Of a DNA stretch of 64,000 bases, positions 1 to 8,722 are shown in pieces. The stretch spans positions 7,578,163 to 7,642,162 of the forward strand of contig NZ_CP042425.1 of NCBI RefSeq assembly GCF_008254045.1. Reading direction: 5' to 3'. Below the pieces are notes generated by a model. It was given only the letters and a program-made list of their open reading frames with translations. It had not been told where the DNA came from and searched no databases. Positions within the stretch are counted from its first letter, which is position 1, and each line of letters starts with the position of its first letter. The position numbers and the translations under genes were made by a program. The stretch is from Limnoglobus roseus (GTDB lineage: Bacteria; Planctomycetota; Planctomycetia; Gemmatales; Gemmataceae).

Positions 1-207
1 GAGCGGGGTTCCAAAGACGGGCGAGCCAAACGGAAAAGGTGGGGCGCATGCGCGTGGCGATCCTAAAGGATAGGTTGGCGATGGGGACGTACTTCAAATC
101 TCGAAGCAGGGCGCGAAAGATTGAACCCACTTCGCGGACGATTGGAGGTTTCTCTGGAAGTAGTAACCTCTTCACAGGGATGGGGATTCGATCATTTCAA
201 TAAGCCT
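1..207. other. Leading stretch with no gene seen
   Basis: No reading frame here has a start, a ribosome-binding site and a recognisable product. Plus-strand frames running on from here into the next 1 kb are antisense shadows of the minus-strand gene that ends at 292. It could be the edge of a gene outside the window, but nothing supports that. Confidence 0.4.
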
Positions 208-240
208 CGCGTGTGGCCACGAAACTTGTGGCCGCACGCG
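208..240. terminator. GC-rich inverted repeat beyond the 3' end of the GH-like gene
   Basis: The arms CGCGTGTGGCCAC (208-220) and GTGGCCGCACGCG (228-240) pair over 13 positions with one mismatch around a 7-base loop. The hairpin lies about 50 bases past the stop of the minus-strand gene at 292, where a terminator would be expected. There is no clear T-tract on either strand, so intrinsic termination is only inferred. It may instead act as an RNA-stabilising 3' hairpin. Confidence 0.4.
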
Positions 241-291
241 AGACATGGGAGTTTGCGATCCAACTCTGAGTTCAACATGGGGACGATGGTT

Positions 292-2574
292 TCAGTTGTC
301 AGCCAGCTCGACCACGACCATCGCGTGGACGTCCAATCTCGGCACCACCACGGAGACTCCGTCCGGTGTCTCCGTGGCCTTCAACTCGGTGTTGTCGGGT
401 TGCAGGCGGATCGGGCCGAGTTTGAACCCCGGGCGAAACGTCACGCGGATGTCGTGGACCGGGAGCACCTCTTCCCGCAACGGCACGTCGTCCACGGGAT
501 AGGCCTTCCCTCCGGTCGTGTTCACGTCGTTGAACAGGTGGACGATGAGCCGTCGCGTGCCGTCCTTAGTCTGTCGCATGACCGTGGACTGCACGCACAT
601 CGGGGCCGTCACCGTAACCGGCGGCTTGACCCCGTTCGCCGCCCAGCGGATCGCGTTCGCCACCAGGCACCGCTGGTACGGGTAGGCGTACAGGTAGTAC
701 CCCGCATCAATGCCCGCCGGCAGGTACACGACCCTCCCCTGGCCGTGGGTGCGACTGACGACGGCCGGGAACGGCTCTGCCTTCGGGTCGCCCTTCACCC
801 GCAGGGTGCCGAGGATTTGCGTGCCCGCCGCCGGCTTGACCCGCACGGCCGGCCCCTTGAACGTCACCGGCTCCGTGCCGACATACTCGCTCAACTTGCC
901 AGCGTTCAGCCACGACACGCCGAGCGTCAGGTCAAACACGTTCTTCCGCTTCTCCCAGTAGTCCGGCCCAATGCCCTTGGCGAAGTTCACGTCGAGATCG
1001 GCCTTCCCACCCGCGGCCGTGGGCAACCCCAGGTATTCGACCCCGAGCAATTCGCCGAGGGCGAACTTGGCGCGGGGGTCGCCGTACTCGTCGAATAGCG
1101 ACGTGTCCACGCTCGCCACCACCCCGCCGCCGCCACGGACGTACTCGTCGATGACCTTCACCTGCTTGTCGTCGAGGCTCGCCGCGTTCGGCAGGATCAG
1201 CACCGCGTACTTTTTCAACTCGTCCGCGGTCAGGTTCCAGTCGTTGATGACCGTAGTCGGCAGGTGCTCTTCCAGTGTCGCCCGGAAGGTGCCGAACACG
1301 CCCGCCAGGTACCGCTCCTCCACCCGCCCCGCCTCGCGGCCGTAGAAGGTGCGGGTGTTGTCGCTCATCAGGAGCGCCGCCCACGGCTCCGGCGACTTGT
1401 GGGTCAGCCACGGCTTCCGCCGAAGTACCTCGTCCAGACCGTGATCCACCGCCGCCCGTAACCGCTTGGGTTGCGCCACGGCGATGCTCGGACCGGCCCC
1501 GTGTGTCAGGGAGAGCATCATCCGGCGTTCGATCTCGTGCGGCGGGAAGCTGTCCTTGCCGTAGGGGTTGCCGTGGCTCATCAGGTACGGCTCACTGAAC
1601 GCGACGCGGTGGTTCGTGACCGCCCAGGCGTAGGCGTTGGCGAACGCCGGCACGACCGTGTTGCCGCGGTTGCTCTCGTCGGCCCAGAACTCCTGGTCCG
1701 GGGCGTCGAACAGCAGGTTCATCCGGGCCGACATGTTCCGGGGCAAACTCAGGAAGTGCCCGTACCGCCCGGCGTTCGTCGTCCACGTCACGAGGGCCAC
1801 GTCCGGCTTGATCGCCTTCAGCCGGGCCTGAGCCTTCGCCACCAGCGCCTCAAGCCGGCGGTCGGCCCAGTGCTGGTAGCGGCGGAACGCCGGGTCGTTT
1901 AAGTCCGGCTTCGGTGGGATCGGCTTGCCGGTGTCGGCCTTGTAGTTCTTGCGGCAGTGCTCGCAGTAGCAGACGCCGCCGTGGTGCAACCCGTCGAAGC
2001 TGAAGGCGTCCACCGCCGGGTGCTTCTCCAGGATTTCCGCGAGGACGTCGATGAAGAAGTCGCCGTAGGGGCCGAGCGGGCAGAGCATCCCGCCGTGGCC
2101 GAACTTCTTCATGTCTACCTGCGGGATGGTCGTGGTGTCGGTGGGGATGCGCCGCCAGTCGGGGTGCGCCTCGTACACCTCGCCCTGGAGCGTCGGCGGG
2201 TAAACGCCGAGGATGCGGAGGCCGAGTTTCTGGTACTCGGCGATGTCCCTCGGCAACCGGTCGAGGCCGACGTGCGGGCTGCGCTTCTTGAGCAAGGCGC
2301 TGTCGTAATACGGGTAGAACGGATCGACGAAGCCCATCTCGCTAATCGTGACGCCGTGCTTGACGGCGGCGGTTCGCCCCGCCGTGTCGAGGCCGGACAG
2401 CGTGTACCCGACGCCGGTGGTTCCGCGGACCCACTCCGGAACGGCGACGGGGCGGAACGGCGACTGCTCGAACGGCTGCGGAGGGAGCGGCTCGCCGAAC
2501 GGGGGCTTCGCCTGGGCGGCCGCGAGGGCGGGGAGGAACAGGAGTGCGAGCGTGGCAGCGAGGCGAGAGGGCAT
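292..2574 (-). CDS. Secreted GH42-like / beta-galactosidase-trimerisation-type protein
   Basis: A protein of 760 residues beginning with a signal peptide (MPSRLAATLALLFLPALAAAQA). The open frame continues upstream of 2574, but the signal sequence fixes this start. The N-terminal half looks like a TIM-barrel of the hypothetical glycosyl hydrolase (GHL6 / alpha-fucosidase-like) kind: it has a conserved FDGLHHG segment, a CYCEHC cysteine cluster and many aromatic residues. The central part (AVLILPNAASLDDKQV, then a Gly-rich turn and SVDTS) resembles the beta-galactosidase trimerisation (GH42 middle) fold. The C-terminal part is beta-rich. It probably acts on polysaccharide or a glycoside outside the cytoplasm. 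The downstream-facing gene at 2690-3640 is a secreted esterase on the same strand, so the two could cooperate in carbohydrate breakdown. Family placement is by resemblance and the catalytic acids were not assigned. Confidence 0.75.
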   Translation of the reverse strand: MPSRLAATLALLFLPALAAAQAKPPFGEPLPPQPFEQSPFRPVAVPEWVRGTTGVGYTLSGLDTAGRTAAVKHGVTISEMGFVDPFYPYYDSALLKKRSPHVGLDRLPRDIAEYQKLGLRILGVYPPTLQGEVYEAHPDWRRIPTDTTTIPQVDMKKFGHGGMLCPLGPYGDFFIDVLAEILEKHPAVDAFSFDGLHHGGVCYCEHCRKNYKADTGKPIPPKPDLNDPAFRRYQHWADRRLEALVAKAQARLKAIKPDVALVTWTTNAGRYGHFLSLPRNMSARMNLLFDAPDQEFWADESNRGNTVVPAFANAYAWAVTNHRVAFSEPYLMSHGNPYGKDSFPPHEIERRMMLSLTHGAGPSIAVAQPKRLRAAVDHGLDEVLRRKPWLTHKSPEPWAALLMSDNTRTFYGREAGRVEERYLAGVFGTFRATLEEHLPTTVINDWNLTADELKKYAVLILPNAASLDDKQVKVIDEYVRGGGGVVASVDTSLFDEYGDPRAKFALGELLGVEYLGLPTAAGGKADLDVNFAKGIGPDYWEKRKNVFDLTLGVSWLNAGKLSEYVGTEPVTFKGPAVRVKPAAGTQILGTLRVKGDPKAEPFPAVVSRTHGQGRVVYLPAGIDAGYYLYAYPYQRCLVANAIRWAANGVKPPVTVTAPMCVQSTVMRQTKDGTRRLIVHLFNDVNTTGGKAYPVDDVPLREEVLPVHDIRVTFRPGFKLGPIRLQPDNTELKATETPDGVSVVVPRLDVHAMVVVELADN

Positions 2575-2689
2575 GGGGCACCAGGATCGAGGGGCGGGCG
2601 ACAACCCGCCCAGTATACCCGTCACCGGGCACCGCCGGACGACGAGGAGACCGAGCCACCGTCCAGCGATCCCGCCCCGGCGAACGGTC

Positions 2690-3640
2690 TCACTTCGCTC
2701 CCTTCTCCTTGAGCAAGTTGAGGTCCTTCGCCCAGTCGACGAACCGGAGTTGCCACGTCCCGAACGGGATGCCCTTTCGCGGGCTGATCGCCCCGCCGTG
2801 CCCGCCGTGGGCGTAGATGTGCAACTCGGCCGCGACGTTCGCCTTGAACAGCGCGTCGTAGAACTCCACCGTCTGCCGGGCGTGGAACGCATCATCGACG
2901 CCGGCGCTGGTCAGGAACGTCGGTGGAGCGTTCTTGGGCACCTTGGTCAGGTCCATCCGCGCCCACCCGGCGTACACGAGCACAGAGAAGTCCGGCCGGC
3001 AACTCTCCCGCTCGATCGGGTCGTCCGCCTTCGCGTTCCCGTCGTCGAACCGCAGCGTCACCCAGGCCGCTTGCTCCCCGCCCGCCGAGAAGCCCATGAT
3101 GCCCACCCGCTTCGGGTCGACGCCCCACGCCTTCGCGTTCGCCCGGACGGTGCGGATCGATCGCTGGGTATCTGCGACAGCGTCCTTGGTCGAGTCGTAG
3201 GGCTTGAGGCGGTATCGCTCGATGAAGGCGTGGACGCCCAACCCGTTGAGCCAGTCGGCGATGTCCGTCCCCTCCGCCCCGACGTTGCACGTCTTGTTCC
3301 CCCCGCCCGCCGCCACGATCACGGCCGTCCCGTTCGCCTTGTCCGCCGGTGCCAAGTGAACTTCGATCGACGGGTTGTGAATGTTCTCCACCGAGTTGAT
3401 GCGATCCGTTCGCCCCTTGGCCATGTTGAACTGCTCGGGCTTGTCCGACCCGGGCATGGCGCGCAGGGCGGGCGATCCTTTCGGCCAGAGGGTCACCACC
3501 TTCGCGCCGGGAACCAACGGCTTGGGGTCCGGCAGCGACAACACATCCTTCTCATCCGCCCCGCGGGCCGGTTGGCCCGGGCAGAAGCCGAGGACGCAGA
3601 GCATTCCGACACCAAGGGAACGGGTCCATGCCACGCTCAT
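2690..3640 (-). CDS. Secreted alpha/beta-hydrolase, acetyl-xylan-esterase-like
   Basis: A 316-residue protein with an N-terminal signal peptide (through PARGADE). Visible alpha/beta-hydrolase hallmarks are the oxyanion-hole region VIVAAGGGNK, the nucleophile elbow GFSAGG and a late HGGHGG that supplies the catalytic histidine. The layout is that of the BD-FAE / endo-1,4-beta-xylanase B-like esterases, which are widespread in planctomycetes. The likely reaction is removal of acetyl or other ester groups from plant-type polysaccharides in the periplasm or outside the cell. It lies upstream of the GH-like gene (116 bases from its stop to the next start), consistent with co-transcription. The substrate is not known from sequence. 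Confidence 0.8.
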   Translation of the reverse strand: MSVAWTRSLGVGMLCVLGFCPGQPARGADEKDVLSLPDPKPLVPGAKVVTLWPKGSPALRAMPGSDKPEQFNMAKGRTDRINSVENIHNPSIEVHLAPADKANGTAVIVAAGGGNKTCNVGAEGTDIADWLNGLGVHAFIERYRLKPYDSTKDAVADTQRSIRTVRANAKAWGVDPKRVGIMGFSAGGEQAAWVTLRFDDGNAKADDPIERESCRPDFSVLVYAGWARMDLTKVPKNAPPTFLTSAGVDDAFHARQTVEFYDALFKANVAAELHIYAHGGHGGAISPRKGIPFGTWQLRFVDWAKDLNLLKEKGAK

Positions 3641-3711
3641 CGCTCTCTCCGAAAAAGGGCTGCGGGTGAAATCGGTTGGATCAAGTTCCGACCGCCGACG
3701 GAACGCGACAA

Positions 3712-4023
3712 GTGTACCGGTTCGCGTCGCTCGGGGCCAAGCAATTGATCTTCGATCCCGCGTGATCTCTCGACCAGCTGATGGTGGCTTACTTCGTCTC
3801 GAAAGGCATCGACCCGACGCGGGAGCCGGGCTTGGCTGTGGTGGAACGGAGCCTGATCGAAGAATACGGCCCGGCCGAAGTGACGGCGAAGGCGGGGCCG
3901 GCCGGGGCGGTCAGTCCCACCTTCCGTACCGGCCCCGCGTGTCCCTCGGAACTCCCGGAACTCGCCCCGACCTCGGGCAGTGAGCGGACGAGTCAGTCCA
4001 AAGGACGGCACCTTCTAGCGTGA
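3712..4023 (+). pseudogene. Possible degraded gene fragment, family unknown
   Basis: One plus-strand frame reads coherently with coding-like codons (VYRFASLGAKQLIFDPA), meets a TGA at 3763-3765, and continues in the same frame (SLDQLMVAYFVSKGIDPTRE) to a stop at 4023. The second half also exists as an 80-residue open frame from 3781. The GC-biased third positions and the continuity across one stop suggest the tail of a dead gene. I do not recognise the family, and chance is a real alternative in DNA this GC-rich. The rest of the 3641-4254 gap shows nothing else. Confidence 0.25.
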
Positions 4024-4254
4024 GCCGGACGGCGTCGCAAGCGGCATTCGATGAAACCTTGCTGAGAGCAGGCGGTACCTACTGAACAACCGTTCAACGT
4101 GCACCCTGTCATTCGCGGAGACTCGTTCGGCGTGCCTTCACTTTCACGCGCCCCGTACGAGTGTATGTCGATCCACCGCAGTGGCGGACCGACATCCGCA
4201 TCGCTGGCCATCAATTGCGGCGGGCGACCCCGCACGAAAGTGGCCCCAACCGGC

Positions 4255-6492
4255 TTACTCGGCCGACGGCCCACCGAGGAACTCGATCCCGCCGGTCGCC
4301 ACGTCGTACATCGCGCCCACGACCCGCACCCGGCCCTCACGGACGAGGCGCCCGATCGCGTCACTCTCCCGGATCATGGTCTCGACCGTGTGCTGGACGT
4401 TTCGCCGCGCAACGGTGTCGACGAGGACCGCCCGCTCGGCCGGGGGGAGTGGATCGGCCGTTGGCGGGGCAGACGCCACCGACTGCTGGATGTCCGTGAG
4501 GATGTGATCGATGTGCTGACACCCGGTCGCCTCGGCCGCTGTTCGGCCCGAGCGGGCGAGATCGACGGCCGCGCCCACCGCGCCGCACCGCGTGTGGCCC
4601 ATCACCACGATCAGCTTCGCCCCGGCGACGGCGGCCGCGTACTCCACGCTGCCGAGGATCTTCCGGCTGGTCACGTTCCCGGCCACCCGGACGTTGAACA
4701 CGTCCCCGACGCCGAGGTCGAAGATGATTTCGGCCGGCGCGCGGGAGTCGATGCAACTCAGGATCACCGCGAGCGGGTGCTGGCCGGCGGCCGTGGCGGC
4801 CACCTGCCGGCCGAGGTCGCGCGTCAACCGCCGCCCGGTGCGGAACCGCTCGTGCCCGTCTTTCAAAATTTGCAGCACCTGGGCCGGCGTCACGGCTGTC
4901 TGAAGGTCCCGGGTCGAGTAGTCCACGAACTGCGTCCGGTCCTCGAACCGGTACTCGGTTCGGAACCCGACGAGGCTGACCTCCACGCGCCGAGCGGGGC
5001 CGGTTCGCTCGTCGAACTCGCGGATCAAGGCCAGCACGTCCGGATCGATGTAGTCGGTCTGCTGAGCGTCGAGGAGCACGTGCCCGCCGGCTGGCACGCT
5101 GTCGAACACCCGGGCCAGGGCCGCCCGGTTCAGGAAGCTCACCTGGTTGGCGAGTTCGACCCGCACGACCTCCCGGCCGAGGTGCCGCTCGACGATTACC
5201 CGAAGGGGCCGACGGACGTTGCTCCAGAGGATGAACCCGGTGCTCACGGCCAACCCGAGAAGGATGCCGACGAGCAGATCGGTCAGGACGATCGCCGCGA
5301 CGGTCAGGGCAAACGGGATGAACTGGTGGCGGCCCTCGCCCCACATCTGCCGCACCAGCACCGGGCTGGCCAGTTTGACGCCGGTGACCAGCAGGATGGC
5401 GGCCAAACTCGACAACGGGATGAAGTTCAGCCACGCCGGTAGGAACGCCACGCTGGCGAAAAGTAGGATGCCGTGGACGATGGTGGAAATGTTCGTCCGC
5501 CCGCCCGCGTTGAGGTTCACCGAACTGCGGATGATGACGGCCGTAACCGGGAGAGCCCCGATCAACCCGGCGGCCACGTTACCGATGCCCTGGGCGAAGA
5601 GTAGGCGGCTCGGCGACGAGTTCCGCTGAAGCGGGTCGAGTTTGTCGACCGCTTCCAGGTTCACCAAGGTTTCGAGCGACGCGACGGCGGCGAGGGTTAC
5701 GGCGGCGAGGTAGACCGCCGGGTTCGCCCACTGGGTAAAGTCCGGGAGTTGGAGCAGGTCGAAGAACCCGCCCGGCCCGTTGGCGATGGGCACCTGGACG
5801 AGGTGACTCCGTTCGATCGCCCACGGCGACCCCATCGCGCGGAACGCCGCCGCGGCCCCGACGCCGAGCAGCACGACGGCCAGCGGGGCGGGAACGGGGG
5901 ACTGCTTCAGCGGCTTCCACCGCCCCCAGACCACGAGCAGGGCCACGGACGCAAGGCCGATCACCGCCGCCCCGGGCTGGATGTCGCCGACCAGCCGTGC
6001 GTACTCGGTGAAGGTGTTCTCGTGGTCCGGCTGGACGAACGCCATTTCCCCTTCGGGGTCGGTGTCGTGACCGAGAACGTGGGGAACCTGCTTTAGCACG
6101 AGGATGATCCCGATGGCGGAGAGAAGGCCTTTAACGACGCTCGACGGGACGAACGCCGCCAGGAAGCCGGCGCGGAGCAGGCCGAGGATGATTTGCAGGA
6201 CCCCGGCCAGGACAACGGCCAGAAGGAACGTCGGGAACGATCCGAGGGTGGTGATCTGAGCGGCGACCACGGCGGTCAGCCCGGCCGCCGGGCCACTAAC
6301 GGTGGCGTTGGCTCTGCCGATCAGCCCGACGACGATGCCGCCGATGATGCCGGCCAGCAGGCCGGAAATGAGCGGTGCGTTGGATGCGTGGGCCACGCCG
6401 AGGCACAGTGGCAGCGCGACCAGGAACACGACCACGCCGGCCGCAATGTCGCGAGTTACAGACGGGGGCGAGGTACTGTTCGAAAAAGGCAT
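4255..6492 (-). CDS. SulP-family anion transporter fused to beta-carbonic anhydrase
   Basis: A 745-residue fusion. Residues about 10-420 form a SulP/SLC26-type membrane domain: many hydrophobic helices, GVVVFLVALPLCLGVA at the start and SGPAAGLTAVV in the substrate region. A STAS-like segment follows, with the HVLLDAQQTDYIDPDVLALI strand-helix pattern. The last 200 residues are a beta-class carbonic anhydrase with both zinc motifs intact, CIDSRAPAE (Cys and Asp) and GHTRCGAV (His and Cys). The natural reading is bicarbonate or sulfate movement coupled to CO2/HCO3- interconversion at the inner membrane. SulP-carbonic anhydrase fusions are known in other bacteria. The gene stands alone between a gene-poor stretch and the membrane gene at 6547. 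Confidence 0.92.
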   Translation of the reverse strand: MPFSNSTSPPSVTRDIAAGVVVFLVALPLCLGVAHASNAPLISGLLAGIIGGIVVGLIGRANATVSGPAAGLTAVVAAQITTLGSFPTFLLAVVLAGVLQIILGLLRAGFLAAFVPSSVVKGLLSAIGIILVLKQVPHVLGHDTDPEGEMAFVQPDHENTFTEYARLVGDIQPGAAVIGLASVALLVVWGRWKPLKQSPVPAPLAVVLLGVGAAAAFRAMGSPWAIERSHLVQVPIANGPGGFFDLLQLPDFTQWANPAVYLAAVTLAAVASLETLVNLEAVDKLDPLQRNSSPSRLLFAQGIGNVAAGLIGALPVTAVIIRSSVNLNAGGRTNISTIVHGILLFASVAFLPAWLNFIPLSSLAAILLVTGVKLASPVLVRQMWGEGRHQFIPFALTVAAIVLTDLLVGILLGLAVSTGFILWSNVRRPLRVIVERHLGREVVRVELANQVSFLNRAALARVFDSVPAGGHVLLDAQQTDYIDPDVLALIREFDERTGPARRVEVSLVGFRTEYRFEDRTQFVDYSTRDLQTAVTPAQVLQILKDGHERFRTGRRLTRDLGRQVAATAAGQHPLAVILSCIDSRAPAEIIFDLGVGDVFNVRVAGNVTSRKILGSVEYAAAVAGAKLIVVMGHTRCGAVGAAVDLARSGRTAAEATGCQHIDHILTDIQQSVASAPPTADPLPPAERAVLVDTVARRNVQHTVETMIRESDAIGRLVREGRVRVVGAMYDVATGGIEFLGGPSAE

Positions 6493-6546
6493 CAGATGCT
6501 TCTCCGTAATGGGGAGGGATAACTCGGGTAGGGGGAGAGGGACGGT

Positions 6547-7701
6547 TCACATCGGGGGCGGACTTCCGTAGAGTCGGAGCGGTAGGCGGGGGCGGACCCG
6601 TAACTTCGGCGTCGGCCGGTCGTGCTCGTCCTCCATTTCTCCGACAATCTGCTCCAAAACGTCTTCCATTGTGATCAGCCCTACGGTCTTGCCCGCGGCG
6701 TCGCGGACCACGGCCAGCGGCCGGCGTTCCCGCCGGAACAATTCCAAAGCGTCGGCCACGTTGTCCTCGGGCTTGAGGAACAGCGGCGGGTACAGCGCGT
6801 CTTCAAGGACCACGATCCCTTTCAGGCTGAACAGGTAAAACAAGTCTTTCGTGTTGACCACGCCCACGACGTTGTCGAGGTCGCCGGCGTACACCGGCAT
6901 TCGGGTGTGCGCCCCCCGCCGGACGATCTCAAGGACTTGGTCGGGCCGCGTCCCCAGTGCCAGCCCGGCCACCCGCTCCCGGGGCACCAGGCAATCCCCG
7001 ACCCGCTTGCCGGACAGGGTGAACACCTTGCGGACGAACTCGGCCTGTTGGTGGGACAAGACGCCGGCTTCCTCGGTCTGCTCGATCAGCAGGCCCAACT
7101 CCTCGACCGAGTGGAGCATGGCCTCGCCCCCGGCCGGTTCGTGCCCGGTCCGTCGGAGGATCGCGTTCCCGACCCCGTTCATGGCCGCGATGGCCGGCCG
7201 CGCCAGGCGGGCGAAGACGACGAGCGGGGCGGCCACCCACAAGGATGTTCGGTCGGGCGACTGCAGCGCCAGCGTCTTCGGGATGAGTTCCCCGAACACG
7301 ACGTGCAGGAAGGTAATCAGGCCGAACGCGATGGCGACGGCAACCGTGTGAGCCATCGGCCCGGCCCACTCCGCCGGCAGTCCGATCGCCAGGACCGGTT
7401 CGACGACCCGCGACAGAGCCGGTTCGCCGAGCCACCCGAGGGCGATGCTCGCGAGCGTGATGCCCAGTTGGGTCGCCGCGATGTATCGGTCGAGATGGCC
7501 GACCGCCTCGCGCACGGCCCCCGCCCGCGGCACGCCCTGCCGGACCATCTCCTCGACCCGCGTCTTCCGGACCCCGACCAGGGCGAACTCGGCGGCCACA
7601 AAGAACCCGTTCAAGGCGACCAAGGCCGGCACGCTGAGGAGGGAGAGCACCGTCCACGCCCAGTGGACGTCGGGCGGGGCGGCCACCGCAAAGCAATCCA
7701 T
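6547..7701 (-). CDS. CNNM/CorC (HlyC)-type membrane protein with CBS pair
   Basis: A 384-residue protein. The N-terminal third is a CNNM transmembrane domain (formerly DUF21), recognisable from NGFFVAAEFALVGVRKTRVE, the ATQLGITLASIALGWLGEPA segment and VVFGELIPKTLAL. A tandem CBS pair follows at about residues 210-350, including the LITMEDVLEQIVGEMEDE ending. These proteins are linked to Mg2+/Co2+ efflux or divalent-cation homeostasis in the inner membrane. The small C-terminal CorC/HlyC domain usually found after the CBS pair is missing: the chain stops about 30 residues after it. The start at 7701 places the first helix right after a short polar leader. Confidence 0.88.
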   Translation of the reverse strand: MDCFAVAAPPDVHWAWTVLSLLSVPALVALNGFFVAAEFALVGVRKTRVEEMVRQGVPRAGAVREAVGHLDRYIAATQLGITLASIALGWLGEPALSRVVEPVLAIGLPAEWAGPMAHTVAVAIAFGLITFLHVVFGELIPKTLALQSPDRTSLWVAAPLVVFARLARPAIAAMNGVGNAILRRTGHEPAGGEAMLHSVEELGLLIEQTEEAGVLSHQQAEFVRKVFTLSGKRVGDCLVPRERVAGLALGTRPDQVLEIVRRGAHTRMPVYAGDLDNVVGVVNTKDLFYLFSLKGIVVLEDALYPPLFLKPEDNVADALELFRRERRPLAVVRDAAGKTVGLITMEDVLEQIVGEMEDEHDRPTPKLRVRPRLPLRLYGSPPPM

Positions 7702-7966
7702 CGTTCGTCCTCTGAAGGTTCGCGGGGGATGAGCCGACCGCCACGGGAGCGGCCCGACCCTTTCAACGGGTAAGGGCTACCGGACGATCGGTGTTATCGC
7801 GGCGTGTCAAACTCGTCGGGGACAGCAACGGCCCGAGGCGTCAGCCGAACTCGCAACGAGTCAGGCGACCGCGGATCAATTCAGAAGCGGGGAAGGGCAT
7901 CAACACTCCGGGAGGCCCTAAGGGCTTTCCCGAAAGTCGGTGGCGAGGAACGTGTGGAAAGAGCGA

Positions 7967-8419
7967 TTAACAGCGAAGGGGAGCGCGTAGCCCGTTGGGC
8001 AGCGAGTGGCTGAGGTGACGGGACGGGAAGGACGGCGTGGTCGCACCGGGCGTGACCACGCCCGCGGCGGTTCGAATGACGGGGTGTCTGACCGCAGTCG
8101 TATCGGTAACGGGCAGTGGACGGGTGAAGGAAACACAGACCAGTTCTTTGAGCGTCTCGGTCGACTCGGCAGAATCCTCGACGACCCCACCGCTGAAACC
8201 GGACGTGGCCAGCACGAGCACGAGGGCGAGTTTGTAGGCGACAAACTGGAGGGCGATTACGAAAGATCGGAACTGGTTGAAGATGCGCAGCCCGAAACGA
8301 GGAACCAGGAGATCGGAGAAAGCAACCGGCATCATGGGGTGGATCGGGTGCCCTTGTTTGTCGTACTCATCGCGGATGGTCCTATTCATCATATCGATAC
8401 GGGCTGACAGATCATACAT
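7967..8419 (-). CDS. Hypothetical protein, possible gene
   Basis: A 150-residue minus-strand frame with mostly C or G in third codon position, which fits coding DNA here. The first 70 residues contain a hydrophobic stretch (FVIALQFVAYKLALVLVLAT) that could be one membrane helix. The second half is Thr/Pro/Ser-rich and looks less convincing. No family was recognised. The surroundings (7702-7966 and 8420-8722) contain no other credible gene, so this is the only candidate in a 1-kb gap. It may be a small membrane protein or a chance frame. Confidence 0.4.
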   Translation of the reverse strand: MYDLSARIDMMNRTIRDEYDKQGHPIHPMMPVAFSDLLVPRFGLRIFNQFRSFVIALQFVAYKLALVLVLATSGFSGGVVEDSAESTETLKELVCVSFTRPLPVTDTTAVRHPVIRTAAGVVTPGATTPSFPSRHLSHSLPNGLRAPLRC

Positions 8420-8722
8420 CTCGGTCGGAGATCATTGTGAAGGTTAAAGAAATTTTCGTCCAGAAAATATTCCGACCGTCCTACCCGGTAAAGAGGATGC
8501 CGGGCCTGCCGCCGAATAGCGTCAAATACGTTAAGCCGTTTTGAGTGAATGAGTAACGCCCCCACATTCCGAATCTTGGTCTTTTGAGGAGACTTGCTTA
8601 CGTTGACAACGGTTTCACCCGCGGTCCTTCCGGTGTCGGGTGGCCACCCTGCTCCGGGGTGCAGGGTGTAACCATGGCCCGAAGGAAGTGGAGCGTTCAA
8701 CTGTCTTTCACGGGGGATTGTT
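8420..8722. other. Intergenic region, probable promoter area of the C25-like gene
   Basis: This stretch is less GC-rich than its flanks, especially 8420-8560, and precedes the plus-strand gene at 8723. I could not identify specific -35 or -10 boxes. A GGGGGA ribosome-binding site sits just before the ATG at 8723. Confidence 0.35.

Noticed and set aside
2348..3748. A 466-codon plus-strand frame
   Set aside because: Antisense to the GH-like and esterase genes, both of which have signal peptides and family motifs.
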